Numbered from the stretch's first letter, positions 15,763-24,253 are shown. The stretch: DNA of 39,441 bases from an uncultured Verrucomicrobia subdivision 3 bacterium (GCA_903895255.1 CAITTG010000066.1:1-39441), one strand, 5' to 3'. The notes: generated by a model not told the origin, from the sequence alone. A program made the numbers and translations.

Positions 15763-15780
15763 TTGTGATTTTTTTCACAA
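15763..15780 (-). promoter_or_regulatory. CRP/FNR-type operator palindrome upstream of nuoB
   Basis: The sequence is a perfect 18-base palindrome: TTGTGA, six A (on the minus strand), TCACAA. TGTGA-N6-TCACA is exactly the E. coli CRP consensus, and the wider CRP/FNR superfamily binds similar sites (FNR prefers TTGAT-N4-ATCAA). It sits upstream of the first gene of the complex I operon, where control by energy or oxygen status would make sense. The regulator itself is not in the window, so the identity is inferred from the pattern only. Confidence 0.6.
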
Positions 15781-16465
15781 GCCCGGTATTTGGTGGCAAA
15801 AACCGGGAAAATTCGGGGCGCACGGGAGGCCGGGATCGGGCGGTTTCTGCGCGAGATTAACCATCTTTTTTAGCCAGGGTGGCTAAAAAAAGCCACGCGT
15901 TTCCGTGGTTTCGCGGGATGGGTTTTTTGAGAAATGGCAGAATCATTGGTGATTCATCGGAATAGGCGCAGGGCTGATACATGGCACATGATGTGCTAGT
16001 GGAAAAGGTGTTCAGATTTTGGTTGGACGGAACGGGTGGGGTAGTCGGTCGGAGCGTTTAAGTGATCGTGGGGATTATGTTAAACGCCAGGCCGGCCAGA
16101 AGATGAGCAAGTGATTGTTCTAAGGGGGTTTTACGACGCACGCGTCGGATTGGTTTGTCTGCAAAACACCGGGTCATGAGACCTTGAAGGAGGCAACGGT
16201 GATTGCGGTTGGATTGGATCCTGACGCGTGCGTGTAAGTTTAGGCGGGTTCGTTACGAGAAGGAGTTAATTTTTCCAACCGTTCGAATATTTCCCAAGGT
16301 TCCACGGGCATTGCAACTTCATGATTTTTTCGCGGCCAGTCTTCCCGTTTCCCACTCTTGGGGGGGATGGCAATCTAACGGGCAGACAGGAATTTACTCA
16401 CGCCGACGGCGCAACCCGCCCTGCGGCTGGTCGGACGGCGCAATGAGGTGGCGAGCCGGCTTGCG
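15781..16465. other. Gene-free stretch between DUF4132 gene and nuo promoter
   Basis: About 690 bases with no convincing gene on either strand; nuoA is not here. It contains a 10-bp perfect inverted repeat with T6/A6 ends at 15866-15890, a 13-base palindrome GCACAT-G-ATGTGC at 15984-15996, and an 11-base inverted repeat pair (16136-16146 ACGCACGCGTC and 16223-16233 GACGCGTGCGT). The DUF4132 transcript ends into this region, so one of these may help end transcription, but none has the stem-plus-U-tract form. Confidence 0.55.
15866..15890. repeat. Perfect inverted repeat TTTTTTAGCC-AGGGT-GGCTAAAAAA
   Basis: Ten perfect base pairs with a five-base loop; the second arm also pairs with a following AGCC (GGCT-AAAAAA-AGCC), so two alternative hairpins exist. 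The T-run is on the 5' side and the A-run on the 3' side of either strand, which is the wrong way round for an intrinsic terminator. It may be an operator or a structural element. Confidence 0.6.
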
Positions 16466-19400
16466 TCAACGGAGCTGGTCCAGAATGTTCGGATCCTTGA
16501 TCTCGTGGTCCCGGGCCAGGAGCAGCACTTTGCTCAAAACCTCCGCGGTGCGGGGATCGTCATCGGCAAACGGCAGAAACAACCGTCCCCGGTGCTGGCT
16601 GTGAACCGGGATTAGGAAGATCATTTCCCCGGGCATTTTGCGGGTGACCGCGCTGCCCAGATGCACACTGTATTCCCCGAGGTGCCCCTGGATGAGGGCG
16701 TAGCGATCTTTCAATTGCACGTTGGCCAGCTGGAGCAGCCGGGTGGTTTCCGTCACCAGCGTGGCGCGCATTGCCACCGTGCTGGCACTGGCCTCCGGAT
16801 CCACCCCGCCCCGGTGGGCCACGCTCACCACCAAATCCATGTCCCGCATGGTCTCGCTGAACAACCGGGGCGGGAGTTGTTCCAGCGGGAGGTGTTTGGC
16901 ATCGTCCCGCCGGGTGAACACCACCCCTTCCAGAGTGAGTCCCTCCACTTCCGCCGGGGTGTTAAAGGCCTCTTCAAAGGTCAGCCAGGCCACCAGGCCG
17001 GCTTCATGGAAGGTCTTGCGCACGCCCTCCTGGGGATGAAACACCCAACCGCGCTGGCTCAATAGCGCCAGCGCCTGCCGGGGTTGAACTTGATGGCCCG
17101 CATAGCGCCGCGAGATGTCCGCCTGCTCTTTTTCCGCCCCCGCCAGTGGATAATACTCCCGAAACACCTGTTTGAAGGGCTGAATGCGTTCGCGGGCGAA
17201 GCAATCCTTCTGCCAGCGGTGCCATTCGGCGGCCGGCAACAAATCGTGCGGATGAGCAATCCGCAATTTTTCCCCGGCTTTGATCGCTTCCACGGCACCC
17301 GCATGATTTTCGAGCGCCTGGCCGTCATGCACCGGATACCCCAGGATGCCCTCGCCAATGATCACGAGATTTTTCAACATCGGCGCGAGGAGCGGATGCT
17401 TCATTAAATCACGCAGTTCGGCGACCGTGAATTCATCTCCCCGCACCATGAATTGTTCCAGCGAGGGCCGGATGCGTGAGGCTTGACGCTTCAGTTGCAC
17501 TTTGCGTTCGCGCAAGGTGGCAATCCGGGGATCTTGCTTCAATTTGGCCGGGATGTCAGTAATGGTTTTGCCGGCCCGGGCCACGCTGAATTCGATTTCG
17601 CCCCAGGGATCGATCCCGAGCGACACCGTAACATCCTCCACCGTGACGGCAATCGGACCATCCGCCAGATCCTCCACGGCCCGGGCTTCCATGGCCCATT
17701 CCAGCCGGATGGGATCGGCAAAACCGGCGGTACGGGCCAGGTTTTGCTGCCCGATTTGCGCGGCGCGTTTCTCGCTGGCCTGCCGCTGCGAGCCAAACTG
17801 CTTGCTGCTCCGGCGAAATTCCTGGATAACCTGGTAGCGGCCCAGCAAATCGGTCGCGCGCTTCGCCCCGGCCGCCAAGGGCAGCAGCCCCAGCGCCCGC
17901 ACGGAGTCCTGGTGGCGCTTCTGGGTGATGCGCTGCGCCAATTCCCGTTTGGAAACATCACCCAGCATGGCATTGGCAAAGAGTTGTGCCCGGGCATGGC
18001 CGCCGCCGGTGGAGGCCAGCTTCGCCGCCTCGTAGAGGGCGTTCCACCGTTTCGCACCGAGGGCCTGGTAAATGCGATGAAACCATTGCACATCCACCGC
18101 CCCCTCCACGAGGTCGGCCGCGCTCAACGATGTGCGGGCATTCATGTCCGCCTCCCACAGCTCGCGAATTTCCTTGTCCACCGACCAGTCATCGCCCTTG
18201 GTGTGCGCGTGAATCCACCAGACCGCCTCGGTCAGGGACGGCCAGCCCAGCGCGGCCTCGACGAATTGCGCCCATTGCGGTGCGTATATCGCCAGATCCA
18301 CAAGGCGCTCCTCGTTGATCTTCGCCGCCTTCGTCAGCCGGCCAAAATCCTCCGCCGTTTCCCCCGCCGCGGGAAAGCAGATGCGCGTCAGATGACTCAT
18401 CACGGTTTCGAGGCTTTCATTATCCCGCGACCAGCCGCGCGTGAAGTTTCGTTTCCCCAGGGTCCGCAGTATGCCGGTCAGGTTGGTGATGCCTTCGACA
18501 TGGCGCAGGCTCAAGGCCGGGGCGGAGGCGGCAGTGGGCTGGTCGCCGCGCGTGAGTTCCACTTCCAGAAGGCGCTTGCGGCAGCGCTCCACCAAGGGAG
18601 GCAGGAAGGCAAAACCGGTCAATTCTGCCGGCAGTTTGCGCGCCGAGACCTGCCGGAGTTCGTGAAAATCGGAGCGGCTGAAATAACCGCCGGGTTCATG
18701 CTCACCCAACAAAGCTTCAAGTAGGTCCGCCCCGGTGGCCCCGCCGCCAGCATAGGCCTGACACGTTTCGACGAAATTGGCGCGGTCGCGGGGCAGGCAG
18801 CAGGCTTTCAGCCTCCCGGAATTCCCGCCGGATTCCTGGGGCCGCAGCGGCTCATCCACCCAGCGCAAGCACCGCCAGTAGCGGACCTGCAGTTCCGGAC
18901 TCCAGAGTTGGGGAACCAGGCGGGCGAGTATCTGCGCTGCCTGCAGCCAAAGACCATGGGGCGAGTGCTCCTCGCGCCACAGATAGGGAGCTTTGATCAC
19001 ACTCATTCGGGCATGAATACCCTGCCAGTCCTTTTGACCGGGCAACCGGAGTTTGGCCTGCAACTCCTTGAGTTCGTCCGCTTCCCCGACCGTCATATGC
19101 CACAAACCCGCAGGCACCAAAGCCAGAGCGCTTTCCGCCAAATCCAAGGCTGAACCCACCGCGCCGGCGGGCGGCTCAAAGCGCAGCAACCACTGCAAAA
19201 TGCGGGGTATGCGCCAACTTTGATCGATTTCCACATCCGAGACAACTTCGCCCAAAACAGTTTTTACCGAGTCAGGCAGGGCTTCCTGCAAGTAACGAGG
19301 CTGCTGATTAAAGGTAAAGCGGACGATCGCCCGCAAAAGTTCCAAGCCATCCACATCCCGCAGTTCCAAGCCGCGCGTTTGCCACCAATTCTCCCAGACC

Positions 19401-21496
19401 GCCGCCAGCGGCAGATGCTCCCGGTCTTCGGCATAAGACAGTTTGGGATCGGGATGGGGGAAGGAGTAATTGAGATCGGAAAATAATCCAGACCAGGATT
19501 CGCCATCGGCCTGTTTATATTCGACCACCGTTTGGGCATGGGCAATCAAAAGCCCTTCAACCGCTTGAATAATGCGTCTGGCCACGGGTGTATGAAAGCA
19601 AACCGCGCGGGCGACCGGTGCGGGCACCCAGGTCCGGTCCTCGTGGCGTATCAGGCCCAAGGCATCGGCCAGCTTTGGAACCGCGACCGTGCGCGTGGCC
19701 AGGATCAACTCAACCTGCTGCTGCTCCGCCTCATTCAAGGTGGGGTGGGCCCCGGCATACGCCTCGACCCGGCGGCGAACCTCCTCCACGCAACGTTTGT
19801 GCTCCTGCAAGTCCCGCAGCAATTCCAGGCCCGCCTGGCGTTGGGGCTGGCTCTTGGCGGCCAGCAGACGGTCGGCACTGATTAGGGCATCGCTGTCGGA
19901 TTGCCGGGCCAGCAGGGTGAGCGCGCCCCGGCGCAAATCCCCGGCTTTGCGGTCCAGCAAGGCTTCCATCGGGGCGGCTTCCGCCGGGGTAATCTGGCAT
20001 TTACCCAGATGGCGCAAAGCGGCCTCCCGCACGGACCGGCTGGCATCGCCCACCAACGCAAACAAGGTATCGCGGGTGGCGGTGTCCCAGGTCCCCTGCC
20101 CCGTCAGCTTGCCGAGGGTGGCCAGGCGCCCATGCGAACCCATATGCGGCAGATGCACAATCAGCCGAATGGGCGGACGCTCACCCAGGTTTTCCGGCAG
20201 GGCGTCGGCAGCCAGTTCCCTGGACACGGTGACACTCGTCCAGGGCCAGACCGCCGGTTTTAATTTTTCAGGTTTGGCGGGATAGCGTTCCACCATTTTC
20301 TCCAACCGCTCAAACAAATCGGCTTTCTGCACCCGCCCATCCGCTCCTTGCCGTAACGCTTGAAACGCCCGGGTCGCCACCCGCAAATCCGCATCGTCCA
20401 GCACTGTCAGCAGATTTTTCTGGGACGACAGCAAGCCCAGTTGGGCCAGCAAATGGGCGGCCACATAGCGGTGTTCGGGTTGGGCATGCTGGAGCAACGC
20501 CGTGGCGGGCTTCACGGTGGCCACGGCATCATCAAAGGCCTGGGTCCACAGAGCGAGGTAAACCTGTTCGGCATCCTGATCCTGCAAGGCGGCGGCGCGG
20601 GCGGCGGAATCTTCCAAATACAGTGAGATTTTTTCAATGGTCTGATTTACGCCCCCGGCGCTGGCGCCTTCCCATTGGTACCCCAGCCAAGTATCGAAGG
20701 CCCGCACGGTGGCGCTGAAACGGGTCAGGTTGTGTTCCAGAATCAACTTCAACATCCGGCGAAACGCCTGCGGATGCGCCTCATCCACGGTTTCCAGGAT
20801 GACCTGCCGCAAGCCCTCCTCGCGCTGCGCGGCCAGCAGCATTTTTTCCACAAATTCCCAGCCATCCACCCGGCTGGCGCACAAGAGGGCCCGGGTGACG
20901 TGCCGGCCCATGCCGCCGATTTCATGCTCGTTGCGGCCGGAGGCGCAAATGATTTGAAATACTTCCTCCCCCTCGGTGCCGCCGGCATCGATGGCCCCGG
21001 CCAGCAAGATACCGAGCGTATCCCCCTGACCATACCGGGCGATGTGCGGAGCCCAGGCCGCCAGCCAGGTGATGGTTGGCTGGTAGGGTCCGACCAGCCG
21101 CAGCACATTCATAAACCAGTGGATGCGGCGGTTGGTGAGCGTCTCGGGATGGTTCGGTGCGCGAAAGGGTTTGCGATTGAATCCGCTTTGATACGGCGCT
21201 CCGGCGAGCAATTGCCAGGCGCCTTCCAGGGGGCCGCCCAGACCCGGGAGGCAGGTGTCAAAAAATTGCCGGCGCGCGGCGGCATCCATCTCCTTGAACG
21301 CTTTTTCGAGTAACAAAAAGCGCTGCACTCTTTCGGCCTGGCCCTCGGCTTCGCTCTTTTTCTCGGCCCCAAAAATGGAACGCGCAGTGTCGCGCATGCT
21401 GCCGGACAAGCTGTCCGCCGCGGCCAGCCGCGCTGCCACCCAATCACTATTGAGGTGCTGCTTGAGTTCCTCACTGGCCAATTCTGGTTTGAGCAT
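16466..21496 (-). CDS. Giant DUF4132-family protein (MolR/YehI-like), 1,676 aa
   Basis: Very large cytoplasmic-looking protein, no signal peptide. The middle (about residues 430-600) has HEAT-like helical repeats (DASRSVREAALRHLG, RRGALTLLARQSDSDAL). The C-terminal 130 residues carry the best conserved block of this family: MRDMDLVVSVAHRGGVDPEA, GEYSVHLGSAV, PVHSQHRGRLFLPFADDDPR and KVLLLARDHEIKDPNIL. DUF4132 proteins include E. coli YehI/MolR-type proteins; their biochemical function is not known to me. It begins at the ATG at 21496 with a good Shine-Dalgarno (GGGAGG about 7 bases upstream), 27 bases after the stop of a ubiquitin-like gene. The long frame is intact, with no sign of decay. 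Confidence 0.9.
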   Translation of the reverse strand: MLKPELASEELKQHLNSDWVAARLAAADSLSGSMRDTARSIFGAEKKSEAEGQAERVQRFLLLEKAFKEMDAAARRQFFDTCLPGLGGPLEGAWQLLAGAPYQSGFNRKPFRAPNHPETLTNRRIHWFMNVLRLVGPYQPTITWLAAWAPHIARYGQGDTLGILLAGAIDAGGTEGEEVFQIICASGRNEHEIGGMGRHVTRALLCASRVDGWEFVEKMLLAAQREEGLRQVILETVDEAHPQAFRRMLKLILEHNLTRFSATVRAFDTWLGYQWEGASAGGVNQTIEKISLYLEDSAARAAALQDQDAEQVYLALWTQAFDDAVATVKPATALLQHAQPEHRYVAAHLLAQLGLLSSQKNLLTVLDDADLRVATRAFQALRQGADGRVQKADLFERLEKMVERYPAKPEKLKPAVWPWTSVTVSRELAADALPENLGERPPIRLIVHLPHMGSHGRLATLGKLTGQGTWDTATRDTLFALVGDASRSVREAALRHLGKCQITPAEAAPMEALLDRKAGDLRRGALTLLARQSDSDALISADRLLAAKSQPQRQAGLELLRDLQEHKRCVEEVRRRVEAYAGAHPTLNEAEQQQVELILATRTVAVPKLADALGLIRHEDRTWVPAPVARAVCFHTPVARRIIQAVEGLLIAHAQTVVEYKQADGESWSGLFSDLNYSFPHPDPKLSYAEDREHLPLAAVWENWWQTRGLELRDVDGLELLRAIVRFTFNQQPRYLQEALPDSVKTVLGEVVSDVEIDQSWRIPRILQWLLRFEPPAGAVGSALDLAESALALVPAGLWHMTVGEADELKELQAKLRLPGQKDWQGIHARMSVIKAPYLWREEHSPHGLWLQAAQILARLVPQLWSPELQVRYWRCLRWVDEPLRPQESGGNSGRLKACCLPRDRANFVETCQAYAGGGATGADLLEALLGEHEPGGYFSRSDFHELRQVSARKLPAELTGFAFLPPLVERCRKRLLEVELTRGDQPTAASAPALSLRHVEGITNLTGILRTLGKRNFTRGWSRDNESLETVMSHLTRICFPAAGETAEDFGRLTKAAKINEERLVDLAIYAPQWAQFVEAALGWPSLTEAVWWIHAHTKGDDWSVDKEIRELWEADMNARTSLSAADLVEGAVDVQWFHRIYQALGAKRWNALYEAAKLASTGGGHARAQLFANAMLGDVSKRELAQRITQKRHQDSVRALGLLPLAAGAKRATDLLGRYQVIQEFRRSSKQFGSQRQASEKRAAQIGQQNLARTAGFADPIRLEWAMEARAVEDLADGPIAVTVEDVTVSLGIDPWGEIEFSVARAGKTITDIPAKLKQDPRIATLRERKVQLKRQASRIRPSLEQFMVRGDEFTVAELRDLMKHPLLAPMLKNLVIIGEGILGYPVHDGQALENHAGAVEAIKAGEKLRIAHPHDLLPAAEWHRWQKDCFARERIQPFKQVFREYYPLAGAEKEQADISRRYAGHQVQPRQALALLSQRGWVFHPQEGVRKTFHEAGLVAWLTFEEAFNTPAEVEGLTLEGVVFTRRDDAKHLPLEQLPPRLFSETMRDMDLVVSVAHRGGVDPEASASTVAMRATLVTETTRLLQLANVQLKDRYALIQGHLGEYSVHLGSAVTRKMPGEMIFLIPVHSQHRGRLFLPFADDDPRTAEVLSKVLLLARDHEIKDPNILDQLR

Positions 21497-21523
21497 ATTT
21501 TCCCTCCCTTTATGATTTAACCA

Positions 21524-21958
21524 TCATCCCCCCGCCAGCATGACCAGGCGCAGAAACACGAGGTGGCTGTCGGGTTGCAAAAAAATCTGGCGGTCGAGCT
21601 CCCGCTGTTCCGCGCCATCGAGAATGACGAGGAACAAGCCATCCTCGAAGGCTTGCAAGGCGGTGGCGACGGCGTGCCCGGGATTGACCGCCTGATGCAA
21701 ATCCCGACCGCCGGGGTCCACCCGGCCCCGGGCCAGGCCGGACTCCAGCTCGCGCTCGGTGAGAATACGCACGCGCTGCCGGGATTCCTGCCGCTCTTGG
21801 AAGGCGGCCACTTCTTGGAGCACAATCCGCGTAAGGAGTTGGCGGAGGGTGAGCGGCTCGCCGGGATCTTGCTCGTCCGGGGGCCAGGGAACCTGCCAGT
21901 CCGGCACCAGCGGCTGGCGCTTCCCCATTACCCGGGTGCTGATCGTAAGCACAGACAT
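21524..21958 (-). CDS. Ubiquitin-like / ThiS-MoaD-like beta-grasp protein ending in LAGG
   Basis: A 144-residue protein. The N-terminus MSVLTISTRVMGKRQPLVPD reads as a beta hairpin, LTLRQLLTRIVLQEVAAFQ (37-55) as the central helix, and the end GLFLVILDG ... IFLQPDSHLVFLRLVMLAGG as the last strands of a beta-grasp fold. The protein stops directly after Gly-Gly, like ThiS, MoaD and mature ubiquitin, whose terminal glycine is activated by an E1-type enzyme. Residues 56-105 form an insert (RILTERELESGLARGRVDPG and a following helix). I recognise the sequence style as a partner of DUF4132 genes, but the beta-grasp assignment is my reading from pattern, not a profile search. The DUF4132 gene follows 27 bases later; no E1, E2 or JAB protease gene is in the window. 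Confidence 0.75.
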   Translation of the reverse strand: MSVLTISTRVMGKRQPLVPDWQVPWPPDEQDPGEPLTLRQLLTRIVLQEVAAFQERQESRQRVRILTERELESGLARGRVDPGGRDLHQAVNPGHAVATALQAFEDGLFLVILDGAEQRELDRQIFLQPDSHLVFLRLVMLAGG

Positions 21959-22145
21959 AAGGCGGCGACCCAGGCATGATGGCGAGTTTGCGGATTATAT
22001 CAAGTCACAGAATGGTGACGACAATTCTTTACCAAGCAGGGGTTTCGGGTGTCGTGGCTGGGGATTTTCAAGGAACCGGAGACGGCTCGTGACTCCCCCG
22101 TGCAACTTTGCTGGCCAAATAATTTCCGGTTGGTAAGTTGAGGCC

Positions 22146-23096
22146 ATGAAAACATTGTTGAGAAGCATCCGGGCACTATGGCTGGCGTACCTCGTGGCTC
22201 TGACCAGCCAAGGCCGGGCGGCGGAGCCCACGGTGAGTTTATTTCCGCCGACGGTCAAACGGGTGGTGTTTCTGGGCGACAGCATTACGTATGCCGGTCA
22301 GTACGTGGAGGATATTGCCGCTTATCAAAAGGCGCGGTTTCCCGACGCCAAGGTGGAGATTATTGATGTGGGCCTGCCAAGCGAGACGGTTTCGGGGCTT
22401 TCAGAGCCGGGTCATGCGGGCGGGAAGTTTCCGCGACCGGACTTGCACGAGCGGCTGGCGCGGGTGCTGGCCAAAACGCGGCCGGATTTGGTCTTTGCCT
22501 GTTACGGGATGAATGATGGGATTTACCTGCCGCTGGATGCGGGTCGTTTTAAGGCTTATCAGGCGGGCACCGAGTGGCTGCATGCGCAGGTGACGCAGGC
22601 GGGGGCGGCCATTGTGCACGTAACGCCGCCAGTGTTTGACGAGGTGAAGGGCGGGCACGCGGGTTATGAGGCGGTGTTGACGGAATATTCCGCGTGGCTG
22701 GTGAGCCAGCAGACGAATGGTTGGGACGTGGTGGATTTGCACACGCCGATGAAGGCTTACCTGACCGCGCAGCGCGCCAAGGATCCGGCGTTTGCCTTGA
22801 CCAAGGACGGCATTCATCCGGGGGATTTGGGGCACTGGCTGATGGCGCAGGCGATTTTGGAGCACTTGGGGGTGACGGCGGCGGGGTCGGCGGGGAGCAT
22901 TAACGAGCTGCTGGCGCCCTACCCGGATGGCCGGCAAATCCTGGCGCAGGAACAGGCGAGTCAGCGGGTTTGGAAAGATGCGTGGCTGACGGCCACGGGG
23001 CACAAACGTCCGGGGATGAAGCGCGGGCTGCCGCTGGTGATTGATCCGCAAACGGGGGCGTCACGGTTGGTGACGAATGCGGTGCCGGGGATTTGA
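22146..23096 (+). CDS. Secreted SGNH/GDSL-family hydrolase
   Basis: Predicted periplasmic or outer-surface esterase of the SGNH fold (deacetylase or acylhydrolase type). A signal peptide is clear (MKTLLRSIRALWLAYLVALT, cleavage after RAA near 26). Catalytic blocks: GDSIT with Ser46, a glycine block DVGLPSETVSG, CYGMND with Asn123, and KDGIHP with Asp221 and His224. The 316-residue protein has an extra C-terminal stretch of about 80 residues (DGRQILAQEQASQRVWKDAWL). A GAGG stretch lies 5 bases before the ATG. It is first in a plus-strand run and diverges from the ubiquitin-like gene. Substrate unknown; acetylated glycans fit the neighbours. Confidence 0.92.
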   Translation: MKTLLRSIRALWLAYLVALTSQGRAAEPTVSLFPPTVKRVVFLGDSITYAGQYVEDIAAYQKARFPDAKVEIIDVGLPSETVSGLSEPGHAGGKFPRPDLHERLARVLAKTRPDLVFACYGMNDGIYLPLDAGRFKAYQAGTEWLHAQVTQAGAAIVHVTPPVFDEVKGGHAGYEAVLTEYSAWLVSQQTNGWDVVDLHTPMKAYLTAQRAKDPAFALTKDGIHPGDLGHWLMAQAILEHLGVTAAGSAGSINELLAPYPDGRQILAQEQASQRVWKDAWLTATGHKRPGMKRGLPLVIDPQTGASRLVTNAVPGI

Positions 23097-23193
23097 CGCA
23101 AAGGCGCGAAGGCGCGGAGAGGCCAAGGGGGGATGAATTGGGCGTGGAAGAGGGCAGGCAAAGAAGGACATTGGCCAGCGAGGTCAAGTGCTG

Positions 23194-23210
23194 CGGGTCA
23201 CGGACCCGCG
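23194..23210. repeat. Short GC-rich palindrome in the SGNH-SIMPL gap
   Basis: GCGGGTC-ACG-GACCCGC is a perfect seven-pair hairpin with a three-base loop. It resembles the GC-rich palindromic units at 24173-24253 and at the window end, and probably belongs to a family of dispersed intergenic repeats. The 182-base gap around it also contains GCAAAGGCGCGAAGGCGCGG just after the SGNH stop, a sequence style I associate with repeated intergenic DNA in this phylum. Confidence 0.6.
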
Positions 23211-23278
23211 CGCCGGGAACGGGGGACGTCCGCTCCGGCATTGACGAGGGAAGCCAGGGGGCGAATACTCGGCGGGTT

Positions 23279-24013
23279 ATGTCAAATAATGGTTCCAGTC
23301 GGGTGAGTGTTGGCGGGCTGTTGCTGGGGTTGTGCCTGGCGGCGGGGCTGATTATTTCCGCGGCGCAGGTGACGCGGGCGTGGCTGCATATTGCGGATTC
23401 GCAAGTGATCAGCGCCACGGGCTCGGCGCACCAGGATGTGACCTCGGACCTGGCGGTGTGGACGGCGGCGTTCAGCGCGGAGGGGGATCAACTGGCGGAG
23501 GCGCAGGGCAAACTCAAGGCGGACGCGGCCCGGGTGGCCGCTTTTTTCCAGGAGCGCGGCATCACCAATGCGGAAATCTCGGCGATCAACATCCAGCGGC
23601 TGCGTTCCTCGGGGAATGATGACAACAGCAAGACGGCGGGTTACCGGCTGCGGCAGACACTGCGGCTGGAGTCCGGCGACGTGGCGCGGGTGGTGGATTT
23701 GCAACAACAGTCCAGCAGCCTGGTGGCAGCCGGGGTGGAGTTGGACGACCTGGGCATTGAATTTATTTATACACACCTGGCCGAGGCGAAGATTGACATG
23801 CTGGCGGCGGCCACGAAGGATGCACGGGCGCGGGCGGAGCAGATCGCGAGCCAGGGCGGCCGGACCATCCGGTATTTGCGGGCGGCCAAGATGGGGGTGT
23901 TTCAGGTGACGCCGCGAAATTCTAGTGACACCAGTGCCGAGGGAATCAATGACACGACGTCGCGCGAGAAAACGATCCGCGCGTTTGTGTCGGCGAGTTT
24001 TAGTTTGAAGTGA
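23279..24013 (+). CDS. SIMPL-domain (DUF541) membrane-anchored protein
   Basis: A 244-residue protein of the SIMPL/DUF541 family. An N-terminal membrane segment at about 11-30 (VGGLLLGLCLAAGLIISAAQ) is followed by a periplasmic domain with the family features: an early VISATGSAHQDVTSDLAVW strand, a coiled region AQGKLKADAARVAAFFQERG, the TAGYRLRQTLRL strand and the C-terminal KDARARAEQIASQGG helix, with a final FVSASFSL strand. SIMPL proteins have been linked to oxidative stress and oligomer formation, but their role is unclear. I choose the ATG at 23279; the open frame extends upstream to 23093 without family-like sequence. It lies 180 bases after the SGNH gene. Confidence 0.88.
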   Translation: MSNNGSSRVSVGGLLLGLCLAAGLIISAAQVTRAWLHIADSQVISATGSAHQDVTSDLAVWTAAFSAEGDQLAEAQGKLKADAARVAAFFQERGITNAEISAINIQRLRSSGNDDNSKTAGYRLRQTLRLESGDVARVVDLQQQSSSLVAAGVELDDLGIEFIYTHLAEAKIDMLAAATKDARARAEQIASQGGRTIRYLRAAKMGVFQVTPRNSSDTSAEGINDTTSREKTIRAFVSASFSLK

Positions 24014-24172
24014 GGAGGGGCGCGCTGAGACGCGGGGGATTGTGCCTTTTCCGGAGGCCAAATGGCAGGTTGGCACGCCCCTCACCCCTGCCCTCTCGCA
24101 GGAAGAGGGGGGAATGGTTCGCCAGCATAAAGCGCTTAGAAGCCGAGTGTGGTGGGGCGGTTGTCAGCAAAA

Positions 24173-24190
24173 GCGCCAGAGGACTGGCGC
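24173..24190. repeat. Palindromic repeat GCGCCAG-AGGA-CTGGCGC
   Basis: Perfect seven-pair stem, four-base loop, followed by CACTCCAGGACGCTGCCGCG. I recall this motif family (a hairpin followed by CACTCCA-GACGC) as an abundant intergenic repeat of Pedosphaera-like Verrucomicrobiota; the recollection needs a genome search to confirm. Confidence 0.6.
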
Positions 24191-24236
24191 ACTCCAGGAC
24201 GCTGCCGCGAAGTTTCTGGCGGCTGGGCTTGGATAA

Positions 24237-24253
24237 GCCGGCTGCAAGCCGGC
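24237..24253. repeat. Palindromic repeat GCCGGCT-GCA-AGCCGGC
   Basis: Perfect seven-pair stem with three-base loop, 47 bases after the preceding palindrome. The two units differ in stem sequence but sit in the same intergenic block. Confidence 0.6.

Noticed and set aside
16199..16237. Tiny 12-codon frame starting with GTG after AAGGAGG
   Set aside because: A strong Shine-Dalgarno is present, but the peptide is only 12 residues and the gene-free context gives no support.
22004..22019. GTCAC-N6-GTGAC inverted repeat between the Ubl and SGNH genes as an operator
   Set aside because: Only five-base arms; such a pattern is expected by chance too often to call a site.
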